From Paenibacillus sp. FSL A5-0031 (GTDB lineage Bacteria > Bacillota > Bacilli > Paenibacillales > Paenibacillaceae): DNA of 64,000 nucleotides. The notes beneath the pieces were generated by a model. It did no database searches and was not told the DNA's origin. It worked only from the letters and a program-made list of their open reading frames with translations. The stretch lies in contig NZ_MRTD01000006.1 in assembly GCF_001956295.1 (NCBI RefSeq), positions 248,001 to 312,000 on the forward strand, read 5' to 3'. The translations under genes were made by a program, and so were the position numbers. Positions 52,969 through 62,821 of the stretch are shown piece by piece. Position 1 is the stretch's first letter; each line of letters opens with the position of its first letter.

Positions 52969-53057
52969 ATTATAAGTCAGCTTCTTCTCTCTACACGATG
53001 GTCGCTGTTACGGTTAAGGTGTGCGCTGTTATGATTTCGACATATGGTTCGACATAT
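52969..53057 (-). promoter_or_regulatory. Promoter with direct repeats, likely AraC-regulator sites
   Basis: TATAAT lies at 52974-52969 on the minus strand, without a good -35. Upstream are two TAACAGCG repeats (53003-53010 and 53024-53031) exactly 21 bases apart, then two ATATGTCGAA repeats (53036-53045 and 53048-53057) 12 bases apart. Two-turn spacing and a missing -35 fit activation by the adjacent AraC-type regulator. Confidence 0.6.
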
Positions 53058-53086
53058 AAAAACTGCTCGCGCAGCAGCACGAGCAG
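53058..53086 (-). terminator. Terminator after kinase-regulator pair
   Basis: CTGCTCG at 53063-53069 pairs with CGAGCAG near 53080-53086; T5 follows on the minus strand, ending at the ATATGTCGAA repeat. Confidence 0.8.
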
Positions 53087-53091
53087 AAATG

Positions 53092-54381
53092 TTATTTTTT
53101 TAAATCTGATAGATTATAGCCAAAGTACTTTTTAAACATTTTGCTAAAATGCTCCGGCGACTCATAACCAATCTCATCCGCAATCTCGTATCTCCGCATA
53201 TCAGTCGTAAGCAGCAGCCTTCTTCCCGCTTCCATTCTCTGCTTCGTCAAGTAGTCCCATATCGTAATATTAAGCACCTTTTTAAATAAATAGCTCAAAT
53301 AATTGGGACTTAGATGAACAGCGTCAGCAATATCTTGCAGCTTCATTCCTTTTTTACTAAAATGTTTGTCTATGTAGCCTCTCGCTTCCTGAATATCCCC
53401 ATTATGATCCTCAGTAGATTTTTTGTCTGACATATCCTCGGCCAAAAACACATGATGATCAGGATGAACCTCTGTCATTTTTAACGCGGATATCGCTTCC
53501 TTATAAAGCTCTGCCCAACTGAAAAGCCCTTCCTTAATCGTACTAATCCCAATCGTGCATTGGACATTTAAATATTCCAGCAAATGCGCATGAAGCTGTT
53601 GTCCGATCGTCGTCAGCAAGCTGCTTCGCATCGAATGGTCCAGCTCCTTCGCTGAAAGCTGCAGCACGACAGTCAGAGCTCCATTCGGTGAATAAAACAA
53701 TAACTTATCCCAGCTGCTGATCGTTTCCTCTACCACGTTGTAGCAGGCATACTTAAGCAAATTCCGATCACGCAAGGACTGAATGTCTTTATCCGTTTTA
53801 CCAGCGTTTTTCAAATGCAGCTGGATCGTAAATAAACTGAAGTAGGGGCCATCCATCTTTAATCCTAATGATTGAAATAAAGCTTCAACCTCCGACTCGC
53901 CAAGCCCTTCCGTAATTAATTCGTTAAGCAGCATATGCTGCTTTGGATTCGTTTCCTCCAAATAAAACTTGCGATTGAACGCAGCATCGGATGCCGTACG
54001 AAGCTCACTTTCTTTATGTCTTAGCAAACCTCCAACTATTTGAATAAGCTGCTTCGGCATGACTGGCTTCACGATATACTCTTTGGCGCCGAACTTCATT
54101 GCTTTTTGTGCATAAGCAAATTCTCCATGCGCTGAAAGCACGATAATCGGGACCGCACTATTTTCTACAAATATCGTTTCCATAAGCTCAATGCCGTTCA
54201 TATGCTCCATCTGAATATCTGTAATGATCAAATCTATTTTTTCCAGTCGAAAATAATCCAAAGCTTCAAAGCCATTGCCAGCCGTAAACAGCTCGCCGAT
54301 TTGAATATCCGACTGCCTTAATATTGAGCTGATCCCTTTACAAATCATTGGTTCATCATCAACAATCAGTATATTATACAT
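53092..54381 (-). CDS. YesN-type AraC response regulator, second system
   Basis: The 429-residue protein has a receiver domain with D8-D9, phosphoacceptor D55 in ITDIQMEHMNG and lysine in YIVKPVMP, a middle region of about 200 residues and the AraC DNA-binding part at the end (LQDIADAVHLSPNYLSYLF, then RYEIADEIGYESPEHFSKMF). It overlaps its kinase gene by eight bases. The repeats before the next operon are its probable sites. Confidence 0.92.
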   Translation of the reverse strand: MYNILIVDDEPMICKGISSILRQSDIQIGELFTAGNGFEALDYFRLEKIDLIITDIQMEHMNGIELMETIFVENSAVPIIVLSAHGEFAYAQKAMKFGAKEYIVKPVMPKQLIQIVGGLLRHKESELRTASDAAFNRKFYLEETNPKQHMLLNELITEGLGESEVEALFQSLGLKMDGPYFSLFTIQLHLKNAGKTDKDIQSLRDRNLLKYACYNVVEETISSWDKLLFYSPNGALTVVLQLSAKELDHSMRSSLLTTIGQQLHAHLLEYLNVQCTIGISTIKEGLFSWAELYKEAISALKMTEVHPDHHVFLAEDMSDKKSTEDHNGDIQEARGYIDKHFSKKGMKLQDIADAVHLSPNYLSYLFKKVLNITIWDYLTKQRMEAGRRLLLTTDMRRYEIADEIGYESPEHFSKMFKKYFGYNLSDLKK

Positions 54382-56176
54382 GCTCTTCCTCCCTCATGAG
54401 GTCATCTATGGTATGTGAGATTGGTATCGTAAGCTGAGCCCGAAGCCCGCCTTCCGCACGCAAAGCATATTCCAAACCGAATAACTCGCCAAAATGCAAT
54501 TGGATTCGTTTATTGACGTTTCGAATGCCGTATCCCGCATCCGGATTTCGGCCTTCCAAAATATCATAAATGTGCGCAACATCCTTCAAGCGATATCCGT
54601 TGTCTTCTATTGCAATGACGATGTAATCCAGCTCCAGCTTGATCGTTATCCATAGCTCGCCATCACTATCCATTCGCTTGATACCATGTACGATTGCATT
54701 TTCGATAAGCGGCTGCAGTACAACCTTCGGAATTAGACAGCTCTTCGCTTCCTCTTGAATGATCCAATTGACATTAAAATTATAGTCATAACGTTTTAGC
54801 TGCAGCCTTACATAAGCCTCTGCATGCTGCAGTTCTTCTTCAATCGTAATTAATGATTTGCCGCGGCTAAGACCAATTCGCATAACAAGAGACAGATCAC
54901 GAACCATTTCCGCTGACTCGTCCGTTCCCTCAAGCGTCATCCGCCAATAAATTGACTCCAGCGTATTGTACAGCAGATGCGGATTGATTTGTGAGTGAAG
55001 GATCGACAGCTCCGCTTCCTTTTGCTTCAGCTCAAGCACATATTTATCGTTGATCGTTTCATTTAATCGCTCTGTCATATCCATAAAATTGTTGTTTAAA
55101 ATTTCGATTTCATCTTTAGTACGCTGCGGATACTGTGTTAATCCTAGCGGTTTGCCTGGCTCATAAGAGCGTGTATGTCTAGCGAGTCTAGAAATTGGAC
55201 GAACAATGGAACGAATAAAGTAAACGCCTAATAGGAGCAAGAGCAGGAAATAACCCATCATTGAATAATAAACGAGCTGCTCGATAACCTCATGATCACC
55301 AATAATGGATTGCAGCGGTGTTTTGTAGAGCAGCTTTGTTTTGCTTTCATCGCTTTGATGAATGGCATACAGCCACTTCTTGCCATCAACCTCCAGCGTA
55401 TAATATCCACTCGGCGAACTCGATACATAGTCCGGCAAAGGGAGGATCTTTCCAATGGAGTAGTTGCTTGTTGTTGAGATGATCGTATTATCTTCATTTA
55501 AAATCAACAACTCGCCGTCCTTCGCCACATTATCAGGATCAAGATCACTTGCCAGCACACGTTCAAGTCCCGACGCGATCAAGTAACCCGCTTCTGGTGA
55601 GCGCCCATTCGTTATGCTGTTCATTTGTTTAACCATAACAAGCGTCTCCAGATCGGACGGATTATCTCCGAATTGATGCAGTACTTTCAGCACTCCCCTC
55701 CCCTGTGCACGATATGCCTCCTTATACCATGGAAGCGCATCCACATTAGTAGAGAAGTAGATGCCTCGCGTCTGAATATCCAAAGAAGGCACAAAAGAGT
55801 AAAGGCTTTCAGAATCCGGCATAAAAAAAGAATACGCTATTTTAGGAGATGTTTGTTTCAGCAGCATCTCATCCAGAGACGTGAATCGTCTAAAACGCTC
55901 GTAGGATGAAGACAACGGGATATTAAGCATTTCCTGAATTTCCTTGGTCATCATGATCGAATTCATGGTCTCTTCCATATGCATGATTGTTCGATCAATC
56001 GTTACGTGACTCGATTCCACCCACTTCACCAGCGTCGAACCCACTTGCCGCTCCGTAATTTCTGCGACATTGCGCGAGACAACCCAATCCATAAAAATAA
56101 CAGGTATAACGACGAGTACAATAAACAACGCGATGAACCGCTGGAGCATCGTGAGATTAGTAAAGGATTCTCGCAT
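54374..56176 (-). CDS. YesM-type sensor histidine kinase, second system
   Basis: The 600-residue protein has membrane helices at about 11-30 and 300-320 around an extracellular sensor of about 270 residues, a HAMP domain, a His_kinase segment with the phosphohistidine in INPHLLYNTLE, and a HATPase domain with LIENAIVHGI and EDNGYRL. GAGAGG lies 11 bases before the ATG. It is the first gene of the kinase-regulator pair and should signal to the overlapping regulator to induce the second importer. Confidence 0.93.
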   Translation of the reverse strand: MRESFTNLTMLQRFIALFIVLVVIPVIFMDWVVSRNVAEITERQVGSTLVKWVESSHVTIDRTIMHMEETMNSIMMTKEIQEMLNIPLSSSYERFRRFTSLDEMLLKQTSPKIAYSFFMPDSESLYSFVPSLDIQTRGIYFSTNVDALPWYKEAYRAQGRGVLKVLHQFGDNPSDLETLVMVKQMNSITNGRSPEAGYLIASGLERVLASDLDPDNVAKDGELLILNEDNTIISTTSNYSIGKILPLPDYVSSSPSGYYTLEVDGKKWLYAIHQSDESKTKLLYKTPLQSIIGDHEVIEQLVYYSMMGYFLLLLLLGVYFIRSIVRPISRLARHTRSYEPGKPLGLTQYPQRTKDEIEILNNNFMDMTERLNETINDKYVLELKQKEAELSILHSQINPHLLYNTLESIYWRMTLEGTDESAEMVRDLSLVMRIGLSRGKSLITIEEELQHAEAYVRLQLKRYDYNFNVNWIIQEEAKSCLIPKVVLQPLIENAIVHGIKRMDSDGELWITIKLELDYIVIAIEDNGYRLKDVAHIYDILEGRNPDAGYGIRNVNKRIQLHFGELFGLEYALRAEGGLRAQLTIPISHTIDDLMREEEHV

Positions 56177-56332
56177 CTATTATGCAGCCTCTCTCCATTG
56201 AATACTTCTTAAATCTTAATTGTAGCCGATAATACGCCCGCTTCCATGTTCAATATTATGTTTATTGTAATCGATATTCAGATCTTTTTTCGACATCTTT
56301 TTTCATAACATAATAAAATGGCCAACTTAATC

Positions 56333-56388
56333 GCAAAAAAAAGAGACTGTCCTTTGAGTAGATCACTCTACTTAAAGGACAGTCTCTA
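56333..56388 (-). terminator. Strong terminator after odhAB
   Basis: A 21-base arm (AGAGACTGTCC, then TTTGAGTAGA) at 56342-56362 pairs almost perfectly with 56367-56388 around TCAC; at least eight T follow on the minus strand. Confidence 0.9.
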
Positions 56389-56404
56389 ATGTAATGCTTT
56401 AAAT

Positions 56405-57634
56405 TTAGCCTTCGAGAAGAAGTGCTTCTGGATCTTCTAGAAGCGCTTTGACGGTTACGAGGAAGCGAACAGCTTCGCTGCCATCTACGATACGGTGATC
56501 GTAAGACAATGCAAGATACATCATCGGACGGTTTTCCATACGAACGTCATCGATTGCTACAGGACGAATTTGAATTTTGTGCATGCCGAGAATACCAACT
56601 TGCGGTGCATTAAGAATTGGCGTGGACAGCAAGGAGCCAAATACGCCGCCATTCGTAATAGTGAAGCTTCCGCCTTGCAAATCAGAAATGGCAAGTGTGT
56701 TTGATCTTGCTTTGCCAGCAAGCTCAACGATATTTTTCTCGATTTCAGCGAAGCTTAGACGGTCCGCGTCACGAACGACCGGAACGACAAGACCTTCTTT
56801 TGCAGATACTGCAATGCCGATATCATAGAATTTTTTCGTAACAATATCTTCGCCGTCAATTTCAGCATTAAGCAGCGGGAATGCTTTAAGCGCACCAACT
56901 ACAGCTTTCGTAAAGAATGACATAAAACCTAGGTTTACATCATTTTTCTCGAAGAAAGCTTGCTTGCGGCGTTTGCGCAAATCAAGAATCGCAGTCATAT
57001 CCACTTCATTGAAAGTCGTCAGCATCGCTGCTGTGCGTTGTGCTTCAACTAGGCGGTTAGCAATCGTAACCCGGCGACGAGACATCCGTTTGCGTTCAGT
57101 CGGCTTCACATCTTTGCCTGCGTTAGCAGGTTCTGATTGTGTTAGCGGAGCAGATTTAACCGGAGTGGCAACCGCTGGTGCAGGTGCAGCAGCAGGAGCT
57201 TGTCCTTGCGCTGATAGATCAATGCCTTGCTCACGAGCACGTTTACGAGCAGCTGGCGATGCATTAATCGTTGCTGCACTTTCATTTGCAGAAGAGGCAA
57301 CAGGCGCCGCTGGAGCAGCAGCTGGTGCCGCTACTGCGGCAGGAGCAGCAACAGGAGCTGACTCAGCTGCCGGAGCAGCAGGTGCGGCTGCGCCGCCCGC
57401 TGCTTCTCCAATCGAACCGATCGCTTCGCCTACAAGTACAACTTCTCCGTCTTGTTTAGCGATGCGAGATACAACACCGCTATTGTCAGCGCTAATTTCT
57501 ATGTTAACCTTATCGGTTTCAAGCTCTAGTAGGACATCTCCCTGATTGACGGAGTCGCCTTCCTTCACGAACCATTTGGTAATTGTGCCCTCAGAAATGG
57601 ACTCGCCTAGTTCCGGTACAATAATTTCAGCCAT
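56405..57634 (-). CDS. odhB: Dihydrolipoyl succinyltransferase (E2 of 2-oxoglutarate dehydrogenase)
   Basis: The 409-residue protein has a lipoyl domain with the lipoylated lysine in LETDKVNIE near residue 43, a long Ala/Pro-rich linker (about 80-125), a peripheral-subunit-binding domain ([19 protein letters not shown]), a second A/P linker and the catalytic domain ending in [12 protein letters not shown] with the active histidine. It transfers succinyl to CoA in the citric acid cycle. It follows odhA by six bases, with AGGGGG upstream. It is canonical. Confidence 0.96.
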   Translation of the reverse strand: MAEIIVPELGESISEGTITKWFVKEGDSVNQGDVLLELETDKVNIEISADNSGVVSRIAKQDGEVVLVGEAIGSIGEAAGGAAAPAAPAAESAPVAAPAAVAAPAAAPAAPVASSANESAATINASPAARKRAREQGIDLSAQGQAPAAAPAPAVATPVKSAPLTQSEPANAGKDVKPTERKRMSRRRVTIANRLVEAQRTAAMLTTFNEVDMTAILDLRKRRKQAFFEKNDVNLGFMSFFTKAVVGALKAFPLLNAEIDGEDIVTKKFYDIGIAVSAKEGLVVPVVRDADRLSFAEIEKNIVELAGKARSNTLAISDLQGGSFTITNGGVFGSLLSTPILNAPQVGILGMHKIQIRPVAIDDVRMENRPMMYLALSYDHRIVDGSEAVRFLVTVKALLEDPEALLLEG

Positions 57635-57640
57635 TAGTCA

Positions 57641-60556
57641 CTACCCCCTAATCAAACTTGTTTCAACTGGTTTGCCGTTCAATGCTGTCGAAATAATCCA
57701 TTTTTGTTCTGCGGCATGTACTTCTTGGTGTCCGCTTGCAGTACTTGAACGATCAGGTCTGCCAACGTAGCGAACAGCTGCCTTCTTAGGCGCTAACGCG
57801 CGAAGACGCGGTTCCATGAAGCTCCATGACCCCATGTTTTGCGGTTCTTCTTGTACCCATACGATTTCTTCAAGCTTGTCGAATTGCTTCACAATACGTT
57901 CAATTTCTGCATGAGGGAACGGATACAGCTGCTCTACTCTTGCAACGCGCAGCCATTCGTAATCTTCAGCATTTGTCGATGCAAGCGCCTCTTCAATATC
58001 GATAGCTACTTTACCTGTGCAAAGAAGCAAACGTTTTACTTTATCCTTCTGTTCCTTCGGCTCTGTCAGCTTGAATTGCGGAAGCACCGGCTTGAATGAG
58101 CCTTCGCTGAATGCAACACCATGCGACGCAACACGAGGGTTACGGATCAAGCTCTTAGGCGCCATTAGAACGAGCGGACGAACATGCTCCGTGCCAAGCG
58201 ACGCTGCTTGCTTGCGCAGCAAGTGGAAATATTGAGCGGACGTTGAAAGGTTCGCAACGGTCCAGTTGTTATCAGCTGAAAGCTGAAGGAAACGTTCAAG
58301 TCTAGCGCTTGAATGCTCTGGTCCTTGGCCTTCATAGCCATGCGGCAGCAAAATCGTAATGCCTGATTTTTGCGACCATTTCGCACGGCCAGCTGAGATG
58401 AATTGGTCAAAAATAACTTGGGCAACGTTGGCAAAGTCACCATATTGCGCTTCCCAGATAACAAAGGTTTCAGGCGCAAAAACGTTGTAGCCATATTCAA
58501 AGCCGAGTACTGCCGTTTCCGACAATGGGCTGTTATGAACGGCAAAGGATGCTTTCGCTTGCGGCAAAATGTGCAGCGGCGAGAACTTAGCTGCCGTCGC
58601 ATTATCATTAAGCATGATGTGACGATGTGCAAACGTTCCGCGCTCCGAATCCTGACCGCTTAGACGAATAGGTGTACCGTCTGCAAGAATCGTTGCGAAT
58701 GCAAGCGTCTCGGCATGTGCCCAGTCAACCTTTTCCCCATCGTTCAAAGCTGAAGCTCTGCGCTGCAAAATACGTTGAAGCTTCGTATATTCGGTGAAGC
58801 CTTCTGGACGGTTAAGCAGCTCCAGGTTGATTTCACGAAGCGTTTCAAGCGGAACTGCAGTGCGTACTTCCTCGCCGGTAGGCAGCGTTGTTTTGTTTTG
58901 CTCACCGCGAAGCTTCGGCTCGCCTTCCTTCGCTTTCATTGCATCATAGGCTGCTTGCAGCTTGCCGTTCGTACGTTGACGCAATTCTTCAACCTGCGCT
59001 TCCGTAATCGCCTTCTCACCCTTCAACTGCTCGCTGTAAAGCACGCTAACGGTCGGATGATTGCGAACCTTTGCATACATCAGCGGTTGTGTTACTTCTG
59101 GATCGTCCATTTCATTATGACCGAAACGACGGTAACCAATCAAATCAATAACAAAACCTTTATTGTAGCGGAGACGGTATTCACAAGCGAGGCGTACTGC
59201 TGCCAAGCAAGCTTCCGGCTCATCCGCATTTACGTGTACGATAGGAATGTCGAAACCTTTCGCAAGATCACTTGCGTAATGCGTCGAGCGTGAATCTATG
59301 CTGTTCGTCGTAAAGCCAAGGCGATTATTCGCGATAATATGAATCGTACCGCCATTGTGATAACCTTGCAGCTTGTTGAAATTGAGCGTTTCCGCAACAA
59401 TTCCTTCTCCAATGAAAGCCGCGTCGCCGTGAACGGCAATCGTCACTGCTTTCGCTGGATCTTGTGTAGGCATTCCCCGCTTGCTGCGATCTTCTTGAGC
59501 AGCGCGTGTGAAGCCTTCAACTACTGGATTAACAAATTCCAAGTGGCTCGGGTTGTTCGCAAGGGTAAGATTCGCACGAATCGTTTCGCCTTCCTTTACA
59601 GCTCTGTCAGCACCTAGATGATATTTTACGTCGCCGGTCCAGCCGTAATTAAGGCCCATTGATCCTTCAGACGGAATAAGCTCTTTATTCGGAGCATGGT
59701 GAAACTCAGAAAATATTTTCTCATAAGGCTTGCCAAGTACATGCGTCAGTACGTTGAGACGACCGCGATGCGCCATGCCCATAAGAATATGGTGTGCTCC
59801 ATCGTGCGCAACGGAGCGGACGATTTCATCAAGCACTGGCACGAGCATGTCTACGCCCTCGATAGAGAAACGTTTTTGTCCAACGAATGTGCGGTGCAGG
59901 AAGTTCTCGAAATACTCAACTTCCATTAGACGCTCAAGCAGCGCTGAACGTTCTCTTGCTGACAGCGGTGCTGGGAAACTTCCCGACTCCGCCTGTTTGT
60001 TAAGCCAATTGCGTTCACTCTCATCATGAATATGTGTAAATTCATACGCCGCTGAACGGGTATAAATCTCTCTCAAGCGGTTGATTGCTTCCCAGCCATT
60101 CGAGATTGATGCTGGCGCATTATCCCAAATAAGCGATGCTGGAATAGAAGTTAAATCCGCTTGCGTAAGTCCGAAAGTTTCTGGCTCAAGCAGCTTTGTA
60201 TCAGCAGCAGGGCTGAAGCCGAGCGGATCAATATCTGCAGCTAAATGGCCGTATCTGCGAATGTTCAGCATTAGCTGATGCGCAGCGACAACCTTTTTCA
60301 ACATATTTGAATCAATCGGACCAGGTGCTGCTGCATGTGATGCAGCCTTTTGCTCGCTTGGCTTAGCCGTAATGCTCGGAGCTTCTCCTTGTAGTGTAGC
60401 CGGAGGTTCCCCGAAACGTACAAATAGCTCACGAACTGTAGACTCCACGGAGTCTGGATCAGTTAAGAACCGCTCGTATTGCTCCTGCACATACCCAAGG
60501 TTGGGGCCATAGTAGCTTTGCCAAGGCGAATAATTTCGCTCATCATGGTTGCTCAT
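57641..60556 (-). CDS. odhA: 2-oxoglutarate dehydrogenase E1
   Basis: The 971-residue protein is a thiamine-diphosphate-dependent E1: catalytic HRTFVGQKRF, GMAHRGRLNVL, GDAAFIGEG and the pyrimidine-binding LPHGYEGQGPEHSSARLERF segment. It decarboxylates 2-oxoglutarate and passes the succinyl group to E2. I place the start at ATG 60556, eleven bases after GGGTGG; the GTG at 60571 lies within that site. Length is normal for Bacillus-type OdhA with the N-terminal extension. It heads the odhA-odhB operon; the E3 gene is not here. No clear promoter was found in the 290 bases upstream. Confidence 0.96.
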   Translation of the reverse strand: MSNHDERNYSPWQSYYGPNLGYVQEQYERFLTDPDSVESTVRELFVRFGEPPATLQGEAPSITAKPSEQKAASHAAAPGPIDSNMLKKVVAAHQLMLNIRRYGHLAADIDPLGFSPAADTKLLEPETFGLTQADLTSIPASLIWDNAPASISNGWEAINRLREIYTRSAAYEFTHIHDESERNWLNKQAESGSFPAPLSARERSALLERLMEVEYFENFLHRTFVGQKRFSIEGVDMLVPVLDEIVRSVAHDGAHHILMGMAHRGRLNVLTHVLGKPYEKIFSEFHHAPNKELIPSEGSMGLNYGWTGDVKYHLGADRAVKEGETIRANLTLANNPSHLEFVNPVVEGFTRAAQEDRSKRGMPTQDPAKAVTIAVHGDAAFIGEGIVAETLNFNKLQGYHNGGTIHIIANNRLGFTTNSIDSRSTHYASDLAKGFDIPIVHVNADEPEACLAAVRLACEYRLRYNKGFVIDLIGYRRFGHNEMDDPEVTQPLMYAKVRNHPTVSVLYSEQLKGEKAITEAQVEELRQRTNGKLQAAYDAMKAKEGEPKLRGEQNKTTLPTGEEVRTAVPLETLREINLELLNRPEGFTEYTKLQRILQRRASALNDGEKVDWAHAETLAFATILADGTPIRLSGQDSERGTFAHRHIMLNDNATAAKFSPLHILPQAKASFAVHNSPLSETAVLGFEYGYNVFAPETFVIWEAQYGDFANVAQVIFDQFISAGRAKWSQKSGITILLPHGYEGQGPEHSSARLERFLQLSADNNWTVANLSTSAQYFHLLRKQAASLGTEHVRPLVLMAPKSLIRNPRVASHGVAFSEGSFKPVLPQFKLTEPKEQKDKVKRLLLCTGKVAIDIEEALASTNAEDYEWLRVARVEQLYPFPHAEIERIVKQFDKLEEIVWVQEEPQNMGSWSFMEPRLRALAPKKAAVRYVGRPDRSSTASGHQEVHAAEQKWIISTALNGKPVETSLIRG

Positions 60557-60720
60557 TGCAGAAAATTCCACCCTCTCTATTCATTGCCATCCTATTATTT
60601 TCTAAGGCGATGCTCGCCATACATGCTCGCCAACTTGCACTTGCCTAAATCGTTTTCAATAATAATCAAGCAAACACTAATCCCTTAACATATAAAGGGA
60701 AAAGTAAGAAAAATGAACAT

Positions 60721-60733
60721 GTGTCAGGGACAC
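60721..60733. repeat. GTGTC-palindrome, REP-like relic
   Basis: GTGTCAGGGACAC has perfect five-base arms around AGG. Similar GTGTC...GACAC palindromes are known to me as parts of dispersed intergenic repeats in Bacillales; only one copy is seen here, so it may be chance. The surrounding gap (60557-60849) shows no gene. Confidence 0.3.
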
Positions 60734-60849
60734 CGTTTTATAGCTCATATATATTCTAGTACATAGTACGCTCTCCATCCATAACCATATTGGCATCGAT
60801 ATCATCCATTTGAAGCATTGATTGTCTCTTTTGGACAACTAATTGAGCA

Positions 60850-61854
60850 TTAATTCTTATCTTGCTGCTCGATTGCATCAATTGAAGGCTTTAGGCCGTT
60901 TTTCAGCGCTTCCTGTAAAAACAAAATCGATTCTCGGTTCTGGTATTCGCTTACCTCATGCCCTGAAAATGGATAATCATTTAGCTGCTTAAGCGATCGT
61001 ATCCGATTGTATACGGCGTAGATTGTCTCTGGCATACATACGGTATCTTTCCAGCCAACCGACATCAACACAGGCGCCTTAATGCGTTCAGCCAAATTCA
61101 ACAGGTCAAAATGAGCAAGCGTAGACAGCACTGCGTTAAGCCGCTCAGGATACCTTTTAATGTACTGAGCAATTTCCGTAAGCGAGCTCGTCGAATTCAT
61201 TAGGCCAAAATCCATATGGCACATGTTCGGAATATCGGCAACGACCGCGCTTACCTTGGAGTTCAGCGCTGCAGCAAGCAATGACAATCCGCCTCCTTGG
61301 CTAGCGCCAACAACCGCAATCCGCGACTCATCCACCTCATCCTGTAGGGCAGCTGTATCCACCGCTCTAACGGCATCCATTGTAATCGCCTGGTAGTAGC
61401 TGCGCTCGGTATTCGTTATTCCCTGTGAAACCCAGCCTTTGACGAAACCTTCATCAGAGGTTAGCAAGTTGCCTGTTTCGCCACCTTGCCCTCTAGCATC
61501 AACTGCAAATACGGCATAACCCAGCAGCAGCCATGCAGCATAACGCTCTGGTAGTCCCTTGTCGCCTGTATAACCCTGATAAATAACGACACAAGGCAGC
61601 TTCGCACCGTTTAATCCTTGCTGAGGCACGATGTATAACCCGTGAATAGGCGTATCATCTCCGCCTTTATAAGTTAAACGCTCCGTTCTCACCGTCGTGA
61701 TTGGCGTTTCAACCGTTTGTCTCTTCACATCAAGCGGCCTCTCTGCATAGCTGTTTAATACATTTTCCCAGTATTGATTTAACTCTTCAACATCCATCGT
61801 TACGGATGGCCGATAAGCTAATAAATCATTTTTCCTTCTATTTATTGCATGCAT
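60850..61854 (-). CDS. CE7-family acetyl esterase (acetylxylan esterase/cephalosporin-C deacetylase)
   Basis: The 334-residue protein has the CE7 signature: RGQGG at residues 121-125, nucleophile S185 in GASQGGG, an aspartate in GWKDTVCMP and histidine in SGHEVSEYQ. Family members are cytoplasmic hexamers that deacetylate small acetylated saccharides, xylo-oligosaccharides included, and cephalosporin C. AGGGG lies nine bases before the ATG. It is monocistronic and fits the polysaccharide theme of the window. Confidence 0.93.
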   Translation of the reverse strand: MHAINRRKNDLLAYRPSVTMDVEELNQYWENVLNSYAERPLDVKRQTVETPITTVRTERLTYKGGDDTPIHGLYIVPQQGLNGAKLPCVVIYQGYTGDKGLPERYAAWLLLGYAVFAVDARGQGGETGNLLTSDEGFVKGWVSQGITNTERSYYQAITMDAVRAVDTAALQDEVDESRIAVVGASQGGGLSLLAAALNSKVSAVVADIPNMCHMDFGLMNSTSSLTEIAQYIKRYPERLNAVLSTLAHFDLLNLAERIKAPVLMSVGWKDTVCMPETIYAVYNRIRSLKQLNDYPFSGHEVSEYQNRESILFLQEALKNGLKPSIDAIEQQDKN

Positions 61855-61930
61855 ATAAGTATACCCCTATTCCACTATGTATTTTCGTTCCGACACACAA
61901 AGAAATTGTTCTTTGAGGCATAAATAAAAT

Positions 61931-61980
61931 AAGCTATCTCAAGTTTAACTCATTGAGCCAAACCAAAAATAGCCTTTTTT
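61931..61980 (-). terminator. Imperfect hairpin after AlkD-like gene
   Basis: AAGCTAT and ATAGCCTT arms enclose an imperfect stem including CTCA/TTGAG and GTTT/AAAC. T-rich sequence follows on the minus strand and T7 on the plus strand. Confidence 0.5.
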
Positions 61981-62021
61981 TGAAAATGAATTGTTCATTA
62001 TATACCATAAGATATTAACAG

Positions 62022-62729
62022 TTAGCAGATACATGTTTTTTTCTTAACGCCTGCTTTGCCCAAAGAAACTGTTTTTTGGATATAATCACTAGCTAACGGG
62101 ACCTTGCACGCTGTATTTCCGACATCTACATGCACCTTGCCGATGAATGCTGCAACGGCCTCTGCTTCTTCACGCAGCTCCGAGACATAAATACCGACAA
62201 TCATAACGAAGGTGTTCATCGTATAACGAACACGATTTTTCTCCGTATGAATAGTTTCCTTTATTCTGTTTAACAAAAAGCGTATCTCATCAAAATTCAG
62301 CTGCTCGTCCGGTGTAATAGAAATGTAATTCGCATAAGTGCTCCAGCCGCACGTGGACACCATCTCTTCCGAGGAGTCTATCCATTCTACTGCCAGCTCA
62401 TGGGCAAAAGGGCTTTCCGCTGCGACACCTGCTACCGTATATTCTGCTGCCATGTACCAATAAGCTTGTTTGACCCATTGCTGCAGCGTCTCTTTAGCAA
62501 TGGTTTTTGGATTAACTGAAAGTCCCGCCAAATACATCGCATCGCTATTACTGGACGCAAACAGCTTTAGCGCTAGCTCTTCGTCTTTTTTCACATATTT
62601 AACAAGCTTCTTCAAATCACCGATTTTCACACCAAAGAGCGGCTCCATGGCTCCATGACGGATAAAGGTCATTTTCGTTTGCTCATTGCCAAGCCGCTCT
62701 AATTCCTTCATTATCTCTTCATAGGTCAT
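62022..62729 (-). CDS. AlkD-like DNA alkylation repair protein
   Basis: The 235-residue protein matches the AlkD/ALK HEAT-repeat family, all alpha-helical (GVKIGDLKKLVKYVKKD; SSNSDAMYLAGLSV; EMVSTCGWSTYANYIS; MNTFVMIVGIYV). AlkC/AlkD enzymes remove bulky or cationic alkylated bases. Relatives closer to this form include uncharacterised HEAT-like proteins, so glycosylase activity is likely but not proved. GGAGGG lies before the ATG. Confidence 0.85.
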   Translation of the reverse strand: MTYEEIMKELERLGNEQTKMTFIRHGAMEPLFGVKIGDLKKLVKYVKKDEELALKLFASSNSDAMYLAGLSVNPKTIAKETLQQWVKQAYWYMAAEYTVAGVAAESPFAHELAVEWIDSSEEMVSTCGWSTYANYISITPDEQLNFDEIRFLLNRIKETIHTEKNRVRYTMNTFVMIVGIYVSELREEAEAVAAFIGKVHVDVGNTACKVPLASDYIQKTVSLGKAGVKKKTCIC

Positions 62730-62773
62730 ATGTCAGCCCTCCATTTTAGTCCGCTTATTACTGCGCAAATAAA

Positions 62774-62801
62774 GGAGGTACGCCAGAAGCGGCGAACCTC
62801 C
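62774..62801 (-). terminator. Terminator after leucyl aminopeptidase gene
   Basis: GGAGGTACGCC at 62774-62784 pairs with GGCGAACCTCC at 62791-62801 with one mismatch; TTTATTT follows on the minus strand, close to the gene end. Confidence 0.65.
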
Positions 62802-62821
62802 AAATCATCACATCTCAAAGC

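Noticed and set aside
56964..57545. 193-codon plus-strand frame in odhB
   Set aside because: It is the antisense of the Ala/Pro-rich linkers of OdhB; low complexity keeps the frame open.
58775..59293. 172-codon plus-strand frame inside odhA
   Set aside because: Antisense of a housekeeping gene with intact motifs.
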